Below, piece by piece: positions 8,202 to 18,399 of a stretch of DNA of 64,000 nucleotides. A model generated the notes under the pieces. It did not search any database. It was not told where the DNA came from and worked only from the letters and a program-made list of their open reading frames with translations. Source of the DNA: Clostridia bacterium (GTDB taxonomy: Bacteria; Bacillota; Clostridia; Oscillospirales; Acutalibacteraceae). Every line of letters starts with the position of its first letter. Positions within the stretch are counted from its first letter, which is position 1. Both the position numbers and the translations under genes were made by a program. Location: NCBI GenBank assembly GCA_017380575.1, contig JAFODS010000067.1, positions 36,573 through 100,572 on the forward strand. The letters run 5' to 3'.

Positions 8202-9509
8202 TTACACATCCTTAATTTTTCTGAGTCCCGCAACAAAAAAGCCATCACAGCCATGTAAATGTGGCATCAAAGTAACATAATCAGTTTTATCTGAGTATCT
8301 TTTAAGTTCGGGTAACACTGTAAATGTTTCAAAGTTACTGTGTTCTGATAAGAATTTTTCAACAACAAACTCATTTTCCGCCTTGTTCAAAGAACAAGTT
8401 GAGTAGATCAAAGTTCCGCCATTTTTAAGATACTTAGCAGAAATACAAAGAATAGAATACTGCAAATCCGGTAAATTGTCAACTTCAGCAAGGTTCTTGT
8501 ACCTTATTTCAGGCTTTTTCCGTATTACACCAAGACCTGCACAGGGCACATCACAAAGTATTTTATCAGCTTTCGGAAGCTGGATATTGAACTTCGCACC
8601 GTCATTTACAGTTGCTTCAATATTAGTAATTTCTAATCTTTCAGCACCGTTTTTTATAAGATTAATTCGCTGCGGATAAAGATCCATTGAATAAATCTTT
8701 CCGCTGTTGTTCATATTCTGTGCAAGGGTAAAGCTTTTTCCGCCCGGTGCGGCACAAATATCAAAAACGATATCATCTTCTTTGACACCGAGTGCACTGC
8801 AGCATAACTGGGAAGCAAGATCCTGAACATGGAACAAACCGTCCTGATAAGCTTTGGTTTTATGTAACGCTCCGCTTCCGCGAACAACTAAAGCGTTTTC
8901 AACAAGATCAGAAGCAACAGCTTCAAACCCTTCGTTTGCAAGAATATCTTTAAGTTTTTTTGTGTCAGTTTTTAAAGTATTAACTTTAACAGTAGTTTCA
9001 ACTGAACCGAATGTCGCTTCAAGAAGTTTTACAGCCGTTTCAGCACCATAATCTTTAATCCATAAATCACAAAGCCACTTCGGTGCTGAATATTTAACAG
9101 AGATATCGTCAGTTTCAGTAATACCGTTAGAACTGATTTTTCTTAAAACAGCATTTACAAGCCCTGAAGCAAACGAAGCACCGTTATTCTTTGTCAGCTT
9201 CACACTTTCATTAATTGCAGCTGATGCAGGCACCTTATCCATAAACAAAATCTGATATGCACCCATACGAAGAATCGTCAGAACCTGCGGTTTCAGTTTT
9301 TTCAAAGGCTGTTTAAGGTAACGTGACAGTTCATAATCAAGAGTTATCAGTCTTTCTATCACTCCGTAAACTAAGGCAGAAGCAAAAGACTTTTCGACTT
9401 GCGGCAATTCTGATTTATCAAGAAAAGAATCAAGCACAAGGTTTGAATATGAATTATCTTTTTGTATTCTGTTTAAAATTTCAAACGCCGTCTGTCTTGC
9501 TGTTTTCAT
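8202..9509 (-). CDS. rsmB: 16S rRNA m5C967 methyltransferase RsmB
   Basis: Methylates C5 of a cytosine in 16S rRNA, 435 aa. An N-terminal NusB-like helical domain (about 1-130) is joined to a SAM methyltransferase domain with CAAPGGK at 252-258, DVPC (320-323) and STCS (370-373). Cys323 and Cys372 are the two catalytic cysteines expected of m5C enzymes. It lies in the conserved order priA-def-fmt-(protease)-rsmB-rlmN-stp-prkC-rsgA. Confidence 0.96.
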   Translation of the reverse strand: MKTARQTAFEILNRIQKDNSYSNLVLDSFLDKSELPQVEKSFASALVYGVIERLITLDYELSRYLKQPLKKLKPQVLTILRMGAYQILFMDKVPASAAINESVKLTKNNGASFASGLVNAVLRKISSNGITETDDISVKYSAPKWLCDLWIKDYGAETAVKLLEATFGSVETTVKVNTLKTDTKKLKDILANEGFEAVASDLVENALVVRGSGALHKTKAYQDGLFHVQDLASQLCCSALGVKEDDIVFDICAAPGGKSFTLAQNMNNSGKIYSMDLYPQRINLIKNGAERLEITNIEATVNDGAKFNIQLPKADKILCDVPCAGLGVIRKKPEIRYKNLAEVDNLPDLQYSILCISAKYLKNGGTLIYSTCSLNKAENEFVVEKFLSEHSNFETFTVLPELKRYSDKTDYVTLMPHLHGCDGFFVAGLRKIKDV

Positions 9510-9517
9510 AAAAATCC

Positions 9518-10237
9518 TTATCTGCGTCTGTTGTTGCCAAGTAAACGCATAGCGTAATATAAAAGATTAACAACTGCCGTTGCAAGTGCCGCAACATATG
9601 TCATAGCTGCCGCTGTAAGAACACTCTTTGCACCGTTATGTTCTTCACCTGTAAGCATACCTGTTTCCTCAATTACCCGTAAAGCACGCTTACTTGCATT
9701 AAATTCAACAGGCAAAGTAACAAGCTGAAAAACAGCTACAAATCCGTAAAGTGCAAGACCTGCAATTATACAGTAAAAGCCAAAATCAGAATTGAATGAA
9801 CCGTATGCAAGGAAATAGCCGAGAAAAGCAATCAGAAGTCCGAAACGTGAACCGAAATTTGTAACCGGAACAAGAGCTGTACGTATTTTATTCGGAAGAT
9901 AGTTTTCAGCGTGCTGAGCTGCATGACCCGCTTCGTGACACGCTATGCCGACTGCAGCAATTGAAGCACCGCTATACACGTTCTGTGATAATCTGATGAC
10001 CTTCTCGTTCGGAGAATAGTGGTCAGAAAGCTTACCTGCACAAGCTACAATTCTAACATCAGTAATGCCGTAATGATTAAGAATCATCTGTGCCGCCATG
10101 GCACCCGTAATTCTGCGCGAGTTCGGTATTTTTGAGTATTTTTTATATGCACCGTTAACCTTAGCCTGCGCTAAAAGTGAAAGAATAAGAACAGGTGCGG
10201 CAAAAAGAAGATACGAAAAATAATTTCCAAAAAACAT
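9518..10237 (-). CDS. YugP-type membrane zinc metallopeptidase
   Basis: Predicted membrane zinc protease of the YugP/DUF2 family, 239 aa. An N-terminal membrane span (about 6-24) is followed by the zinc motif HEAGH at 101-105; downstream hydrophobic segments lie at about 128-175 and 208-230. Such proteins commonly sit between fmt and rsmB in clostridia. The substrate is not known. Family assignment is firm, physiological role is not. Confidence 0.9.
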   Translation of the reverse strand: MFFGNYFSYLLFAAPVLILSLLAQAKVNGAYKKYSKIPNSRRITGAMAAQMILNHYGITDVRIVACAGKLSDHYSPNEKVIRLSQNVYSGASIAAVGIACHEAGHAAQHAENYLPNKIRTALVPVTNFGSRFGLLIAFLGYFLAYGSFNSDFGFYCIIAGLALYGFVAVFQLVTLPVEFNASKRALRVIEETGMLTGEEHNGAKSVLTAAAMTYVAALATAVVNLLYYAMRLLGNNRRR

Positions 10238-10246
10238 TAAATCACC

Positions 10247-11173
10247 TTATTTCAGAATTATTCCCTTCTCAATCGGATTTCCTCTGAGAAAATCTGAAGC
10301 ATTCATTGCTTTTTTACCCTCAGTCTGCAAAACAATAATTTCAACAGACGTTGATTCACCGCAAGCAACAATAAGCTTTTTATCAGAAACAACCACCTCT
10401 CCGGATGTAGCATTGCATTTACCGGATACAGCAGTTTTATGAATTTTAATAGTTTTCTCTCCTAATTTTGCAGTGGCTACAGGCCAGGGAGAAAGACCTC
10501 TTACTTTATTGTGTACTTTCTGTGCACTCTCATTCCAATCAATAGGACACAAATCTTTGGAAAGCATAGGTGCATAATTTGATTCTGAATCATCTTGCTT
10601 TTCAGGTTTTAACTCGCCTTTTAATAACAAGTCAATAGTTTCAGACATAACATCCGCACCGAGTACAGAAAGTTTGTCGTGCAACTCACCTGCAGTTTCA
10701 TTTTCACCGATTTCAACAGTTTTTGTAAGAAGCATATCGCCTGTATCAAGGCCAACATCCATCTTCATTGCAGTAACACCGCTGATTTTTTCACCATTAA
10801 GTACACTCCACTGAATAGGCGCTGCACCTCTGTATCGAGGCAAAATTGAAGCGTGCATATTAATACAGCCATATTTAGGATAATCGAGAATTTCCTTCGG
10901 AAGGATTTTTCCATATGCAACAACAATAATCAATTCAGGTTTAAGACTTTCCAGAATCGAAATTGCTTCCCCGTCTTTCATTTTCAACGGCTGATAAACA
11001 GGTATACCTGCTTCAACAGCACACTCTTTAACAGGAGGAAACTGCATTTTATGTCCTCTGCCTTTCGGTTTGTCAGGCTGAGTAAAAACGCCCTTTACAT
11101 TATGACCGTCACTGATCAGTCGTTCAAGACAAGGAACAGCAAATTCAGGAGTTCCCATAAAAACTATATCCAT
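10247..11173 (-). CDS. fmt: Methionyl-tRNA formyltransferase
   Basis: Adds the formyl group from 10-formyl-tetrahydrofolate to initiator Met-tRNA. It has 308 aa, normal length. The catalytic set is visible: Asn105 and His107 in NMHASILPRYRGAAP, and Asp143 in GLDTGD. The C-terminal OB-like tRNA-binding domain starts near 205. It is 12 bases after def, so formylation and deformylation genes are cotranscribed. Confidence 0.97.
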   Translation of the reverse strand: MDIVFMGTPEFAVPCLERLISDGHNVKGVFTQPDKPKGRGHKMQFPPVKECAVEAGIPVYQPLKMKDGEAISILESLKPELIIVVAYGKILPKEILDYPKYGCINMHASILPRYRGAAPIQWSVLNGEKISGVTAMKMDVGLDTGDMLLTKTVEIGENETAGELHDKLSVLGADVMSETIDLLLKGELKPEKQDDSESNYAPMLSKDLCPIDWNESAQKVHNKVRGLSPWPVATAKLGEKTIKIHKTAVSGKCNATSGEVVVSDKKLIVACGESTSVEIIVLQTEGKKAMNASDFLRGNPIEKGIILK

Positions 11174-11185
11174 AGTGTTCCTCCG

Positions 11186-11644
11186 TTAATTACTCTCAAG
11201 CTCACCGATAACATGACTTGTGTAAAGAATACCGTCAAGATGGTCAATTTCATGACAGAAACAACGAGCTTTAAGACCTTCACCCTTATACAGGCACCAT
11301 TTACCTTCACGGTTCTGTGCTTTTACTATTACTGATTTAGGTCTTTCTGTAACACCGAATTTTCCGGGCAAAGAAAGACAACCTTCCGTTTCATGCTGAA
11401 CTTCTTCAGAACGTTCAACAATTTCAGGATTAACAAGCTCAAGGTATCCGTCACCACAGTCCATTACAACAACACGTCGTAAAATTCCGACTTGAACAGC
11501 AGCAAGACCTGCACCCTCAGCTTTATAAAGAGTGTCCTTCATATCATCTAAAATTGTAAAAAGCTTTTCGTCAAAATTTTCAACAGGTCTGCTTTTTTTA
11601 GATAAAATGGGATCACCTAATTTAACTATGTTTCTTATTGCCAT
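11186..11644 (-). CDS. def: Peptide deformylase
   Basis: Removes the N-formyl group from new proteins, 152 aa. The three family motifs are present: GAGLAAVQ at 44-51, EGCLS at 87-91 with metal ligand Cys89, and HEIDH at 131-135 with ligands His131 and His135 and catalytic Glu132. Located between priA and fmt in the usual order. Confidence 0.97.
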   Translation of the reverse strand: MAIRNIVKLGDPILSKKSRPVENFDEKLFTILDDMKDTLYKAEGAGLAAVQVGILRRVVVMDCGDGYLELVNPEIVERSEEVQHETEGCLSLPGKFGVTERPKSVIVKAQNREGKWCLYKGEGLKARCFCHEIDHLDGILYTSHVIGELESN

Positions 11645-11663
11645 TTTATTTCCCTTTCGTCTG

Positions 11664-14117
11664 TCAAATAATATTTTCAGGATTAATATCTATGTAAACC
11701 GACACCCGGTTTGATACCTCTGACAAAACTTCAGTTAAAACCTCAGACATCATCTTTCTGAAGTTTTTTGAATTTTTACATTTAATTATCAAACGATATC
11801 GGTATTTATTGCTTACTTTAGAAACTCTCGCAGTCATAGGACCAAGAATAATAACCTTTTCATCCTTATATTCATTACGAATTTTTTCGGTTATCTTCAA
11901 GAAAAATTTTGATGCAGCTGCATGAACATTTTCTTCCTTAATACCAAGAAAACCTACGAGTGCAATATCACAAAAAGGCGGATATATAAGCATTTTTCTC
12001 AATTTCATCTCAGTTTTATAGAAGTTTTCATAATCCTGCTGTGCAGCCATATTGATAACATCATTCTCAGGTGTCATAGTCTGAATAATCGCTTTACCCT
12101 TGAACGTACCTCTACCGGCACGACCTACCACCTGAGTAATCAGATCAAAAGTACGTTCCTGACTGCGGAAATCATCATTGTTAAGCTGTCCGTCAGCGTT
12201 TATAACGCCGACAAGTGTAACATTTTCAAAATCAAGCCCTTTCGCAACCATCTGAGTACCAAGAAGAATATCATATTCACCCTTAGCAAAAGCTGACAGT
12301 TTTTCTTCGTGGGCATGTCTGCTCATAGTACTGTCCGCATCCATACGAAGTATACGTGCAGACGGAAAAAGAGCGGTTAATTCATCTTCAATTTTTTGTG
12401 TGCCGACACCTGAATATCGCACATCAGTCGAATTGCATTCCGGACATAAGCTTGAAAAAGGCTGTGAATGTCCGCAATAATGACACATAAGCCGTCCGTT
12501 GGCTCTGTGGTATGTCATAGAAATACTGCACGAAGGACAGGTAAAAACATAACCGCAGGATTTGCAGGATGCAAAAGTATTGTAACCTCGACGGTTCATC
12601 AGAAGTATAGTCTGATGTCCTTTTTCAAGATTATCACTTATTGAATCAGCAAGTTCTTTACTGAAATACGAAGAATCGCTCAATGCATCAATACACATAT
12701 CAACGATCCTTACATCAGGAAGTTCAGCGGTTGAGTATCTCTTCGAAAGTTTATTGATAGTGTACCTTCCGCTTTTAGCTTTAGAATACGTTTCAAGGCT
12801 CGGAGTTGCACTTGCAAAAACAGTCACAGCTTTATGGTATGCTGACCTGAAAAGAGCGACCTCTTTAGCGCTGTATCTCGGACTCTTTTCAGATTTGTAA
12901 GTATGCTCCTGCTCCTCGTCTACAATAATAAGACCCAGATTATCCAAAGGAGCAAAAACAGCACTTCTTGTACCGACTACAATCTGTACTTCTCCGTTTT
13001 TGATGCGCTTCCATTCGTCCATTCTCTGCCCTGCTGAAAGTGCACTGTGTATAACTGCAGTTTTACCGCCATACCGTCTGCGGAAAATCTGAATTGTCTG
13101 CGGTGTAAGAGCAATTTCGGGAACCATAACAATTACCTGCTTACCCACAGAAACCATATAGTCAATCAGTTTAAGGTAGACCTGCGTTTTTCCGCTACCG
13201 GTAACACCGAACAAAAGCGAAGCTCCGCCTTCACCCTTATTATAAAGTTTCAGCAAGCTGTTATAAGCTTTTTTCTGTTCATCGTTAAGAACAATTTCAG
13301 GTGCTTCAAAAACATCCTGAATTTCGCCGCCGGGAATTCTGTAAACTTCATTATCAAAAATCTCAGCATATCCTTTTTTAGCCAGGGCATGTACAACAGC
13401 AGGCGTAAAGCCTGTAAAATAACATACTTCTTTAACGGATGCAGTGTCAATATCAGCAAGAAGTTCAAGGATTTCCCTTTGTTTCTTTGTGATTTTATCC
13501 GTAGATTCAAGTGCATTTAAGCCTGTTTCGGTAATCCTCACCATTTTAACAGTAAGATCTCCGGCTTTGCGTGCAGAATCGTAATTTCTGAAAAGCAAGC
13601 CGTCCTTTGTCATTCTTTCAAGAACAGACAAATCCTGCACAAATCCAAGAGTCTTCAGTACCTTTTCACCGTCAACATAGCCGTTTGCAGCTTTAATAAA
13701 CTCATAAATCTGCAAAGTGTCAGCATCAACACCAGATAAATCAACATCGCCTGCAGCTGCATAAGTCGTAACAACACGGTGACACATACCTGCAGGGAGA
13801 ATCGTCTTTGCAGCGTCAAATAACGTACAGAAAGTACGCTCTTTCAACCATTCAATCAGCTTAATCATTTCGTCTGAAAGAATCGGTTTTTCGTCAATAA
13901 CCTGCATAATACTTTTTAATTTATCAGTTGATTTATCAGAGTGAAAAACACTCATAACTATACCCTGACGGCATTTATTATCTTTTCCGAACGGAACAAG
14001 AACTCTGCAACCGGGTTTTAAAGCTGAATCTTTTTCATTAACAAGGTAGTCATATGCCATATCAAATGAATTGGTTGAATTTTCAATAGCAACCGATGCA
14101 ATTATGTACCCAGACAT
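11664..14117 (-). CDS. priA: Primosomal replication-restart helicase PriA
   Basis: Superfamily 2 DNA helicase that reloads the replisome at stalled forks, 817 aa. An N-terminal DNA-binding domain (about 1-270) precedes the helicase core with Walker A GVTGSGKT at 304-311 and the Walker B box DEEQ at 400-403 (family consensus DEEH, here Gln). Eight cysteines bind two zincs: 518, 521, 527, 530, 545, 548, 558 and 561. The C-terminal helicase lobe has VVGRAGRG. Start at the ATG preceded by AGGAGG. Confidence 0.96.
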   Translation of the reverse strand: MSGYIIASVAIENSTNSFDMAYDYLVNEKDSALKPGCRVLVPFGKDNKCRQGIVMSVFHSDKSTDKLKSIMQVIDEKPILSDEMIKLIEWLKERTFCTLFDAAKTILPAGMCHRVVTTYAAAGDVDLSGVDADTLQIYEFIKAANGYVDGEKVLKTLGFVQDLSVLERMTKDGLLFRNYDSARKAGDLTVKMVRITETGLNALESTDKITKKQREILELLADIDTASVKEVCYFTGFTPAVVHALAKKGYAEIFDNEVYRIPGGEIQDVFEAPEIVLNDEQKKAYNSLLKLYNKGEGGASLLFGVTGSGKTQVYLKLIDYMVSVGKQVIVMVPEIALTPQTIQIFRRRYGGKTAVIHSALSAGQRMDEWKRIKNGEVQIVVGTRSAVFAPLDNLGLIIVDEEQEHTYKSEKSPRYSAKEVALFRSAYHKAVTVFASATPSLETYSKAKSGRYTINKLSKRYSTAELPDVRIVDMCIDALSDSSYFSKELADSISDNLEKGHQTILLMNRRGYNTFASCKSCGYVFTCPSCSISMTYHRANGRLMCHYCGHSQPFSSLCPECNSTDVRYSGVGTQKIEDELTALFPSARILRMDADSTMSRHAHEEKLSAFAKGEYDILLGTQMVAKGLDFENVTLVGVINADGQLNNDDFRSQERTFDLITQVVGRAGRGTFKGKAIIQTMTPENDVINMAAQQDYENFYKTEMKLRKMLIYPPFCDIALVGFLGIKEENVHAAASKFFLKITEKIRNEYKDEKVIILGPMTARVSKVSNKYRYRLIIKCKNSKNFRKMMSEVLTEVLSEVSNRVSVYIDINPENII

Positions 14118-14143
14118 ATTCTACCTCCTGAAAAATTTAAAGA

Positions 14144-14377
14144 TTATAAATTCTTGATCTCGTCAGGTTCAACAATTTCGTATTTACCGTCAATGATTTC
14201 ATCAATAGCAATACTTACAGGCTTCTCGATAAGAATAATTCCGTCTTCTTCAGCCTCTTCTGAAATTTCACGAGCTCTCTTTGCAGTTGCTCTTACAAGT
14301 GAATAGCGGCTCATGTGATTCGAAAGCACAGAGCTGAGATCCGGATTGAATTTAAATTTTTTGTTCTGATCAAACAT
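14144..14377 (-). CDS. rpoZ: RNA polymerase omega subunit
   Basis: Small RNA polymerase subunit that helps assemble and stabilise the beta' subunit, 77 aa. It carries the typical start of the fold (LSSVLSNHMSRYSLVRATAKRAREI) with the conserved RY-LV-A-AKRAR pattern at about 24-40. The C-terminal tail is acidic. Its start overlaps the stop of gmk by one base, the classic gmk-rpoZ arrangement. Confidence 0.93.
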   Translation of the reverse strand: MFDQNKKFKFNPDLSSVLSNHMSRYSLVRATAKRAREISEEAEEDGIILIEKPVSIAIDEIIDGKYEIVEPDEIKNL

Positions 14378-14982
14378 TACTTATTTACCTCACTTAAAAT
14401 TTTATTTCTTCTGCTTACTTTGAGTTTTTCAGCAAAAATTATTGTTTTAACGTCTCTTACAGCATCCATAAGATCGTCATTAACTACAACGTAATCATAC
14501 TCACAGATTCTTTCAAGCTCACTGCATGCAATATCGAGTCTGCGTCTGACATCTTCGTCGTCCTCGCTACCTCTGTTGCGCAAACGCTCTTCAAGAACCT
14601 GCTTGTTCGGCGGTGTAAGGAAAATACTTACAGCATCAGGATAAAGCTTTCTGATATTACCAGCTCCCTGTACTTCGATTTTCAATACAACCACTTTGTT
14701 TTCATTAAGCCAATTATCGACCGGAGCCTTCGGCGTGCCGTAATAATTATTACCATACTTAGCATATTCGAGCATTTTTCCCTCTTCAATTGCTGAAACG
14801 AAACAATCCTCGTCAACAAAAAGGTAATCAACACCGTCTTTTTCGTTATCTCTCGGTTTTCTTGTGGTCATTGAAACTGACTGTACAAGACCAATATCAA
14901 GCTTAAATAACTCAGCGAGAACCGTGTCCTTGCCCGAACCTGAAGGACCTGAGAGAACAACAAGCAAGCCATCATTATGCAT
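14377..14982 (-). CDS. gmk: Guanylate kinase
   Basis: Phosphorylates GMP to GDP with ATP, 201 aa. Walker A GPSGSGKD is at 12-19, followed by the GMP-binding motif STTRKPR-like segment ([17 protein letters not shown]). I start it at the ATG at 14982: AGGAGG sits 9 bases upstream, and the ATG overlaps the stop codon of remA by 8 bases. An ATG 6 bases further upstream would be too close to the ribosome site, and longer forms would run through remA. Confidence 0.95.
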   Translation of the reverse strand: MHNDGLLVVLSGPSGSGKDTVLAELFKLDIGLVQSVSMTTRKPRDNEKDGVDYLFVDEDCFVSAIEEGKMLEYAKYGNNYYGTPKAPVDNWLNENKVVVLKIEVQGAGNIRKLYPDAVSIFLTPPNKQVLEERLRNRGSEDDEDVRRRLDIACSELERICEYDYVVVNDDLMDAVRDVKTIIFAEKLKVSRRNKILSEVNK

Positions 14983-15241
14983 CTTCATCGTCCTCCTCAT
15001 AATCCTTTTCTTCATCAAGCCTGTTGGCAACAGTTTCAGCCTGAAGATACGTGAGAATAACCTGATCACAGTCAGTTATTATAACCGCACGTGTACGTCT
15101 ACCGTGTGTAGCATCAATAAGTGTGCCGTTTTCTTTGCACACCTGAACAATTCGCTTAATAGGTGCAGACTCAGGGCTTATTATTGCGATAATACGCTCA
15201 GCGTTGACCATATTACCAAAACCTATATTAATCAGTTTCAT
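14975..15241 (-). CDS. remA: RemA/DUF370 family DNA-binding regulator
   Basis: Small regulator of the RemA (DUF370) family, 88 aa; in Bacillus subtilis it activates matrix genes and osmoprotection genes. The conserved core is visible: [18 protein letters not shown] near the N-terminus and the [14 protein letters not shown] segment at about 44-57. The C-terminal tail is strongly acidic. It sits between yicC and gmk, the usual Firmicutes place. Confidence 0.93.
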   Translation of the reverse strand: MKLINIGFGNMVNAERIIAIISPESAPIKRIVQVCKENGTLIDATHGRRTRAVIITDCDQVILTYLQAETVANRLDEEKDYEEDDEDA

Positions 15242-15251
15242 AACAAACTCC

Positions 15252-16130
15252 TTACTCTATATTCTGAACCTGTTCACGAATTTTCTCGACTTCAGACTTG
15301 ATATCAAGCACACAGCGTGCAATTTCAACATCACAAGCCTTTGAACCGATTGTATTAGCTTCACGGTTAATTTCCTGAACAAGGAAATCCATTTTTCTGC
15401 CGATAGCTTCTTCAGACTCGAAAAATCCTTTAAGCTGTTCAAGATGGCTTCTGAGACGAACCGTTTCTTCCGCCACAGCAATTTTGTCAGCGTATATTGC
15501 AGCTTCAGTAAGAATTCGTGCTTCATCAACATTAACACCTGAAAGCACATCATTCATTCTTGCAAGAAGCTTTTGTGTATATTCCTTAACCGTTTCAGGT
15601 GAACGTGATTCAACATATTCAACCTTTTCAAGGATATTGTCAGCACGCGAACAGATGTCATCGCGAAGCTTTTCACCCTCAACCTTACGCATTGAAATAA
15701 ACTTATCTACTGCAGTTTCTGCAACAGATTTAACCGCACTCCAGATTTTCTCTTCATCTGCTTCTTCCTTACGGATAAGCAATACATCATTAAATCGAGC
15801 AAGAATTCCCGCATTGAGATTATTATCTATACCATACGATTCAGAAAGCGACTTGAAAGCTTCAACATAACCTTTAGCAAGAGAGTGATTAATTTCAACA
15901 ACTACACTGTCATCCTCAAGGTTGTCCACCTGAACATAGCACTCAATCTTACCACGTGCAACTTTTGACTGCACAAAGCTTTTAAGCTTCTCATCAAGAA
16001 AGCCGTAAATCCTCGGAGTCCTTGATGAAAAGTCAAAATATCTGTGATTAACACTTTTAATTTCAACAGTTATGTTCATCGAATCAATTGTTTCCTGATG
16101 ACGACCATAACCTGTCATACTTCTTACCAT
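15252..16130 (-). CDS. yicC: YicC family endoribonuclease
   Basis: YicC/YloC family protein, 292 aa; E. coli YicC is an endoribonuclease acting on small RNAs. The family ends are diagnostic: N-terminal [10 protein letters not shown] and C-terminal [21 protein letters not shown]. The middle is a long helical region. Order yicC-remA-gmk-rpoZ-priA is conserved. Role in this organism is inferred from the family. Confidence 0.94.
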   Translation of the reverse strand: MVRSMTGYGRHQETIDSMNITVEIKSVNHRYFDFSSRTPRIYGFLDEKLKSFVQSKVARGKIECYVQVDNLEDDSVVVEINHSLAKGYVEAFKSLSESYGIDNNLNAGILARFNDVLLIRKEEADEEKIWSAVKSVAETAVDKFISMRKVEGEKLRDDICSRADNILEKVEYVESRSPETVKEYTQKLLARMNDVLSGVNVDEARILTEAAIYADKIAVAEETVRLRSHLEQLKGFFESEEAIGRKMDFLVQEINREANTIGSKACDVEIARCVLDIKSEVEKIREQVQNIE

Positions 16131-16141
16131 ATTAATACCTC

Positions 16142-16510
16142 TTATTTTCCTTTACAACAACTTCCTTGTAACAACGTCGGAATGTCTCCCGAAAGAACAC
16201 CGTTATTATCTTCAAATCCTAAAGCAACCGCAACTTCAACACCTTTGTCAGCTTTGTACTCTGCCATATAAACATTGCGGTTTCCGCCATAATTAAGTGC
16301 ACTTCTTATAAGACCTTCAATAGTTTCAGGATCGTTGTCATATGAATCAACATACAGTATTTCCATTGAATAACCGTTGAGTCGGAACACGCATTTACCA
16401 CACTCTCTGTTGTCATCCGAAAGGTCGTAACCAATATAACCCGCAAGAGTATTATCTTCACGAAAAGGTAAGCCTAACTCATTGTAATTCAACGGTACAA
16501 ATTTAAGCAT
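16142..16510 (-). CDS. Hypothetical protein, possible degenerate GNAT fold
   Basis: Protein of 122 aa that I do not recognise. The ATG at 16510 has a GGAG ribosome site 7 bases upstream; a TTG two codons earlier lies too close to it. It is mixed alpha/beta, with a strand pair CVFRLNGYSMEILYVD, a helix (PETIEGLIRSALNYGG) and another strand with VYMAEYK. This pattern recalls a shortened acetyltransferase fold, but no acetyl-CoA motif is clear. It ends GSCCKGK, a cysteine pair that could bind metal. It lies between rluB and yicC with very short gaps, so it is cotranscribed with them. Confidence 0.6.
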   Translation of the reverse strand: MLKFVPLNYNELGLPFREDNTLAGYIGYDLSDDNRECGKCVFRLNGYSMEILYVDSYDNDPETIEGLIRSALNYGGNRNVYMAEYKADKGVEVAVALGFEDNNGVLSGDIPTLLQGSCCKGK

Positions 16511-16520
16511 AAACAAGCTC

Positions 16521-17264
16521 CTAAAATTTATTTACACGCATACCTGAAGAAACCTTAAGACGGTGAACCTCATCTTCGGTAAGATTACGCCACTTTCCCT
16601 GAGGAAGCATACCAAGCTTCAGAGAACCGATATGGGTACGCTTAAGACGAGCCACTTCAAGACCGAGAGCCTCGCACATACGGCGTATCTGACGGTTTCT
16701 GCCTTCATGCAAAATCACTTCAAGTACAACTCTGTTATCGCTTTTTTCAATAATGTGAGCATCAGCCGGTGCAGTTTTTCTGCCGTCAATTTCAATACCT
16801 TCATTGAAAGCAACAAGCTGATCCTCTGTAACATCGGGACGTACGGTTACTCTGTATGTTTTAGGCACATGCTTTGACGGATGGGTAAGATAATTGGCAA
16901 ACTCACCGTCATTTGTCATAATAAGCAGACCCTCAGAATCTCTGTCAAGTCTTCCGACAGGATAAACTCGCGCACCAACATCTTTAACAAGCTCAGCAAC
17001 ACATTTTCTTCCGAGCTCATCTTCCATTGTAGTAATAAAGCCTCTCGGCTTATGAAGCATAATATAATAATGCTTTTTAGAAGACACTATCTTCTTTCCG
17101 CTAACAGTAACCGTATCACGCTTGGGATTAACCTTGTCGCCAAGTCCCGCCACCTTACCGTTAACCTTAACCTTGCCCGAAGCAATAAGTTCTTCGGATT
17201 TTCTGCGAGAAGCTACCGCACACTGCGATAAATACTTCTGAAGCCTGATTCTATCATCAGTCAT
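16521..17264 (-). CDS. rluB: 23S rRNA pseudouridine synthase, RluB type
   Basis: Converts a uridine in 23S rRNA to pseudouridine, 247 aa. An N-terminal S4 RNA-binding domain (about 5-60) precedes the RsuA/RluB/E/F catalytic domain with GRLDRDSEGL at 104-113; Asp107 is the catalytic residue. Motif GRNRQIRRMCEALG near 195 is also typical. Common neighbour of scpAB and dacF in clostridia. Confidence 0.93.
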   Translation of the reverse strand: MTDDRIRLQKYLSQCAVASRRKSEELIASGKVKVNGKVAGLGDKVNPKRDTVTVSGKKIVSSKKHYYIMLHKPRGFITTMEDELGRKCVAELVKDVGARVYPVGRLDRDSEGLLIMTNDGEFANYLTHPSKHVPKTYRVTVRPDVTEDQLVAFNEGIEIDGRKTAPADAHIIEKSDNRVVLEVILHEGRNRQIRRMCEALGLEVARLKRTHIGSLKLGMLPQGKWRNLTEDEVHRLKVSSGMRVNKF

Positions 17265-17288
17265 TTTATTTCTCCTTTAATCTGTTAA

Positions 17289-18344
17289 CTACATTCTCTG
17301 TACACTTTCATTCACTACAATCGGTTGTGTTTCTACAACAGCACCGTTAAGATAATACTCACAATATCCTACAACTGTCCCGGATGTAATCGGAGCATAA
17401 ACAAACTTATCAAGAAACAGTCTGTAATAACTATTCTGAGAATCCAAATAAGAGTAAACAAATGGTTTAACGTTTATGCTGACCGAATTTTCTACTCCAC
17501 CTACAACAGAAATTTTCGACGGTAGAGCAGGCCTTACAACACATTCTTTTAATCTTAAAAAGCCATAATCAAGCATTTTGATATGGTCATTCCAATCGTC
17601 AGGTGCATTTAACGTAACCGCAACCAGTTCGGCTGAATCTTTTTTCGCATAGGACACCAGACACCTTCCGCTTTTTTTCGTGAATCCTGTTTTTATTCCC
17701 AAGGCACCATCGTAAAGATTAAGCAACTTATTGTGATTATACAGCTTTCTCCGGTACGGTGGATTACCGAATGTTACAGAAACACTCTCAGAAGAGCACA
17801 CCGAAACAAACTTCGGGTTCTTAACTGCTGCTGCCCCTAAAAGTGCCATATCATAAGCAGTAGAAAAATGTTCATCCGCGTCAAGACCCGAAGGCGTTAC
17901 AAAAGAAGTGTTTTTCATCCCTATTTCAGTGGCACGATTATTCATCATCGATGCAAAATTTTCAATACTGTCACCAAGAAAGAACGCTGTAACATTTGCT
18001 GTATCATTTCCCGAAGACAACATCATACCGTAAACTAGCTCATTTAAAGAAACACTGTCACCGTCAACAAGACCCATTGATGTACCTTCAACCTTCAGCA
18101 TATCGTCCGAAACAACAATCTCACTCTGCAGTTTACCTGACTCTACCGCAAGCAAAGCAGTCATAATTTTTGTTGTACTTGCCATTGAATGCCTCATATC
18201 AGCATTTTTAGAGAACAAAACCTCACCTGTTTGCACATTAAGAACAACAGCACACTCAGCCGAAAGTGATCTGTCATTTAAGGCAGAAACTCTCAGCACG
18301 CAAATCGAAAGTATTACACAAAATGATATTAACTTTTTAATCAT
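17289..18344 (-). CDS. dacF: D-alanyl-D-alanine carboxypeptidase (DacF type)
   Basis: Serine-type carboxypeptidase trimming peptidoglycan stem peptides outside the membrane, 351 aa. I start at the ATG at 18344, which has an AGGTGG ribosome site 5 bases upstream and gives a clean signal peptide (about 1-21); a longer form adds a charged extension with no purpose. Active-site motifs: STTK at 55-58, SGN at 111-113 and KTG at 218-220. A C-terminal beta domain follows from about 265. Located directly after the gerW sporulation gene; in spore formers DacF acts on the forespore wall. A TGCCCG/CGGGCA hairpin just before the start (18354-18374) may limit access to the ribosome site. Confidence 0.93.
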   Translation of the reverse strand: MIKKLISFCVILSICVLRVSALNDRSLSAECAVVLNVQTGEVLFSKNADMRHSMASTTKIMTALLAVESGKLQSEIVVSDDMLKVEGTSMGLVDGDSVSLNELVYGMMLSSGNDTANVTAFFLGDSIENFASMMNNRATEIGMKNTSFVTPSGLDADEHFSTAYDMALLGAAAVKNPKFVSVCSSESVSVTFGNPPYRRKLYNHNKLLNLYDGALGIKTGFTKKSGRCLVSYAKKDSAELVAVTLNAPDDWNDHIKMLDYGFLRLKECVVRPALPSKISVVGGVENSVSINVKPFVYSYLDSQNSYYRLFLDKFVYAPITSGTVVGYCEYYLNGAVVETQPIVVNESVQRM

Positions 18345-18399
18345 ACAACCACCTGCCCGTAAATTATATGCGGGCAAAGGCAGTTTTATTTAATATGAA

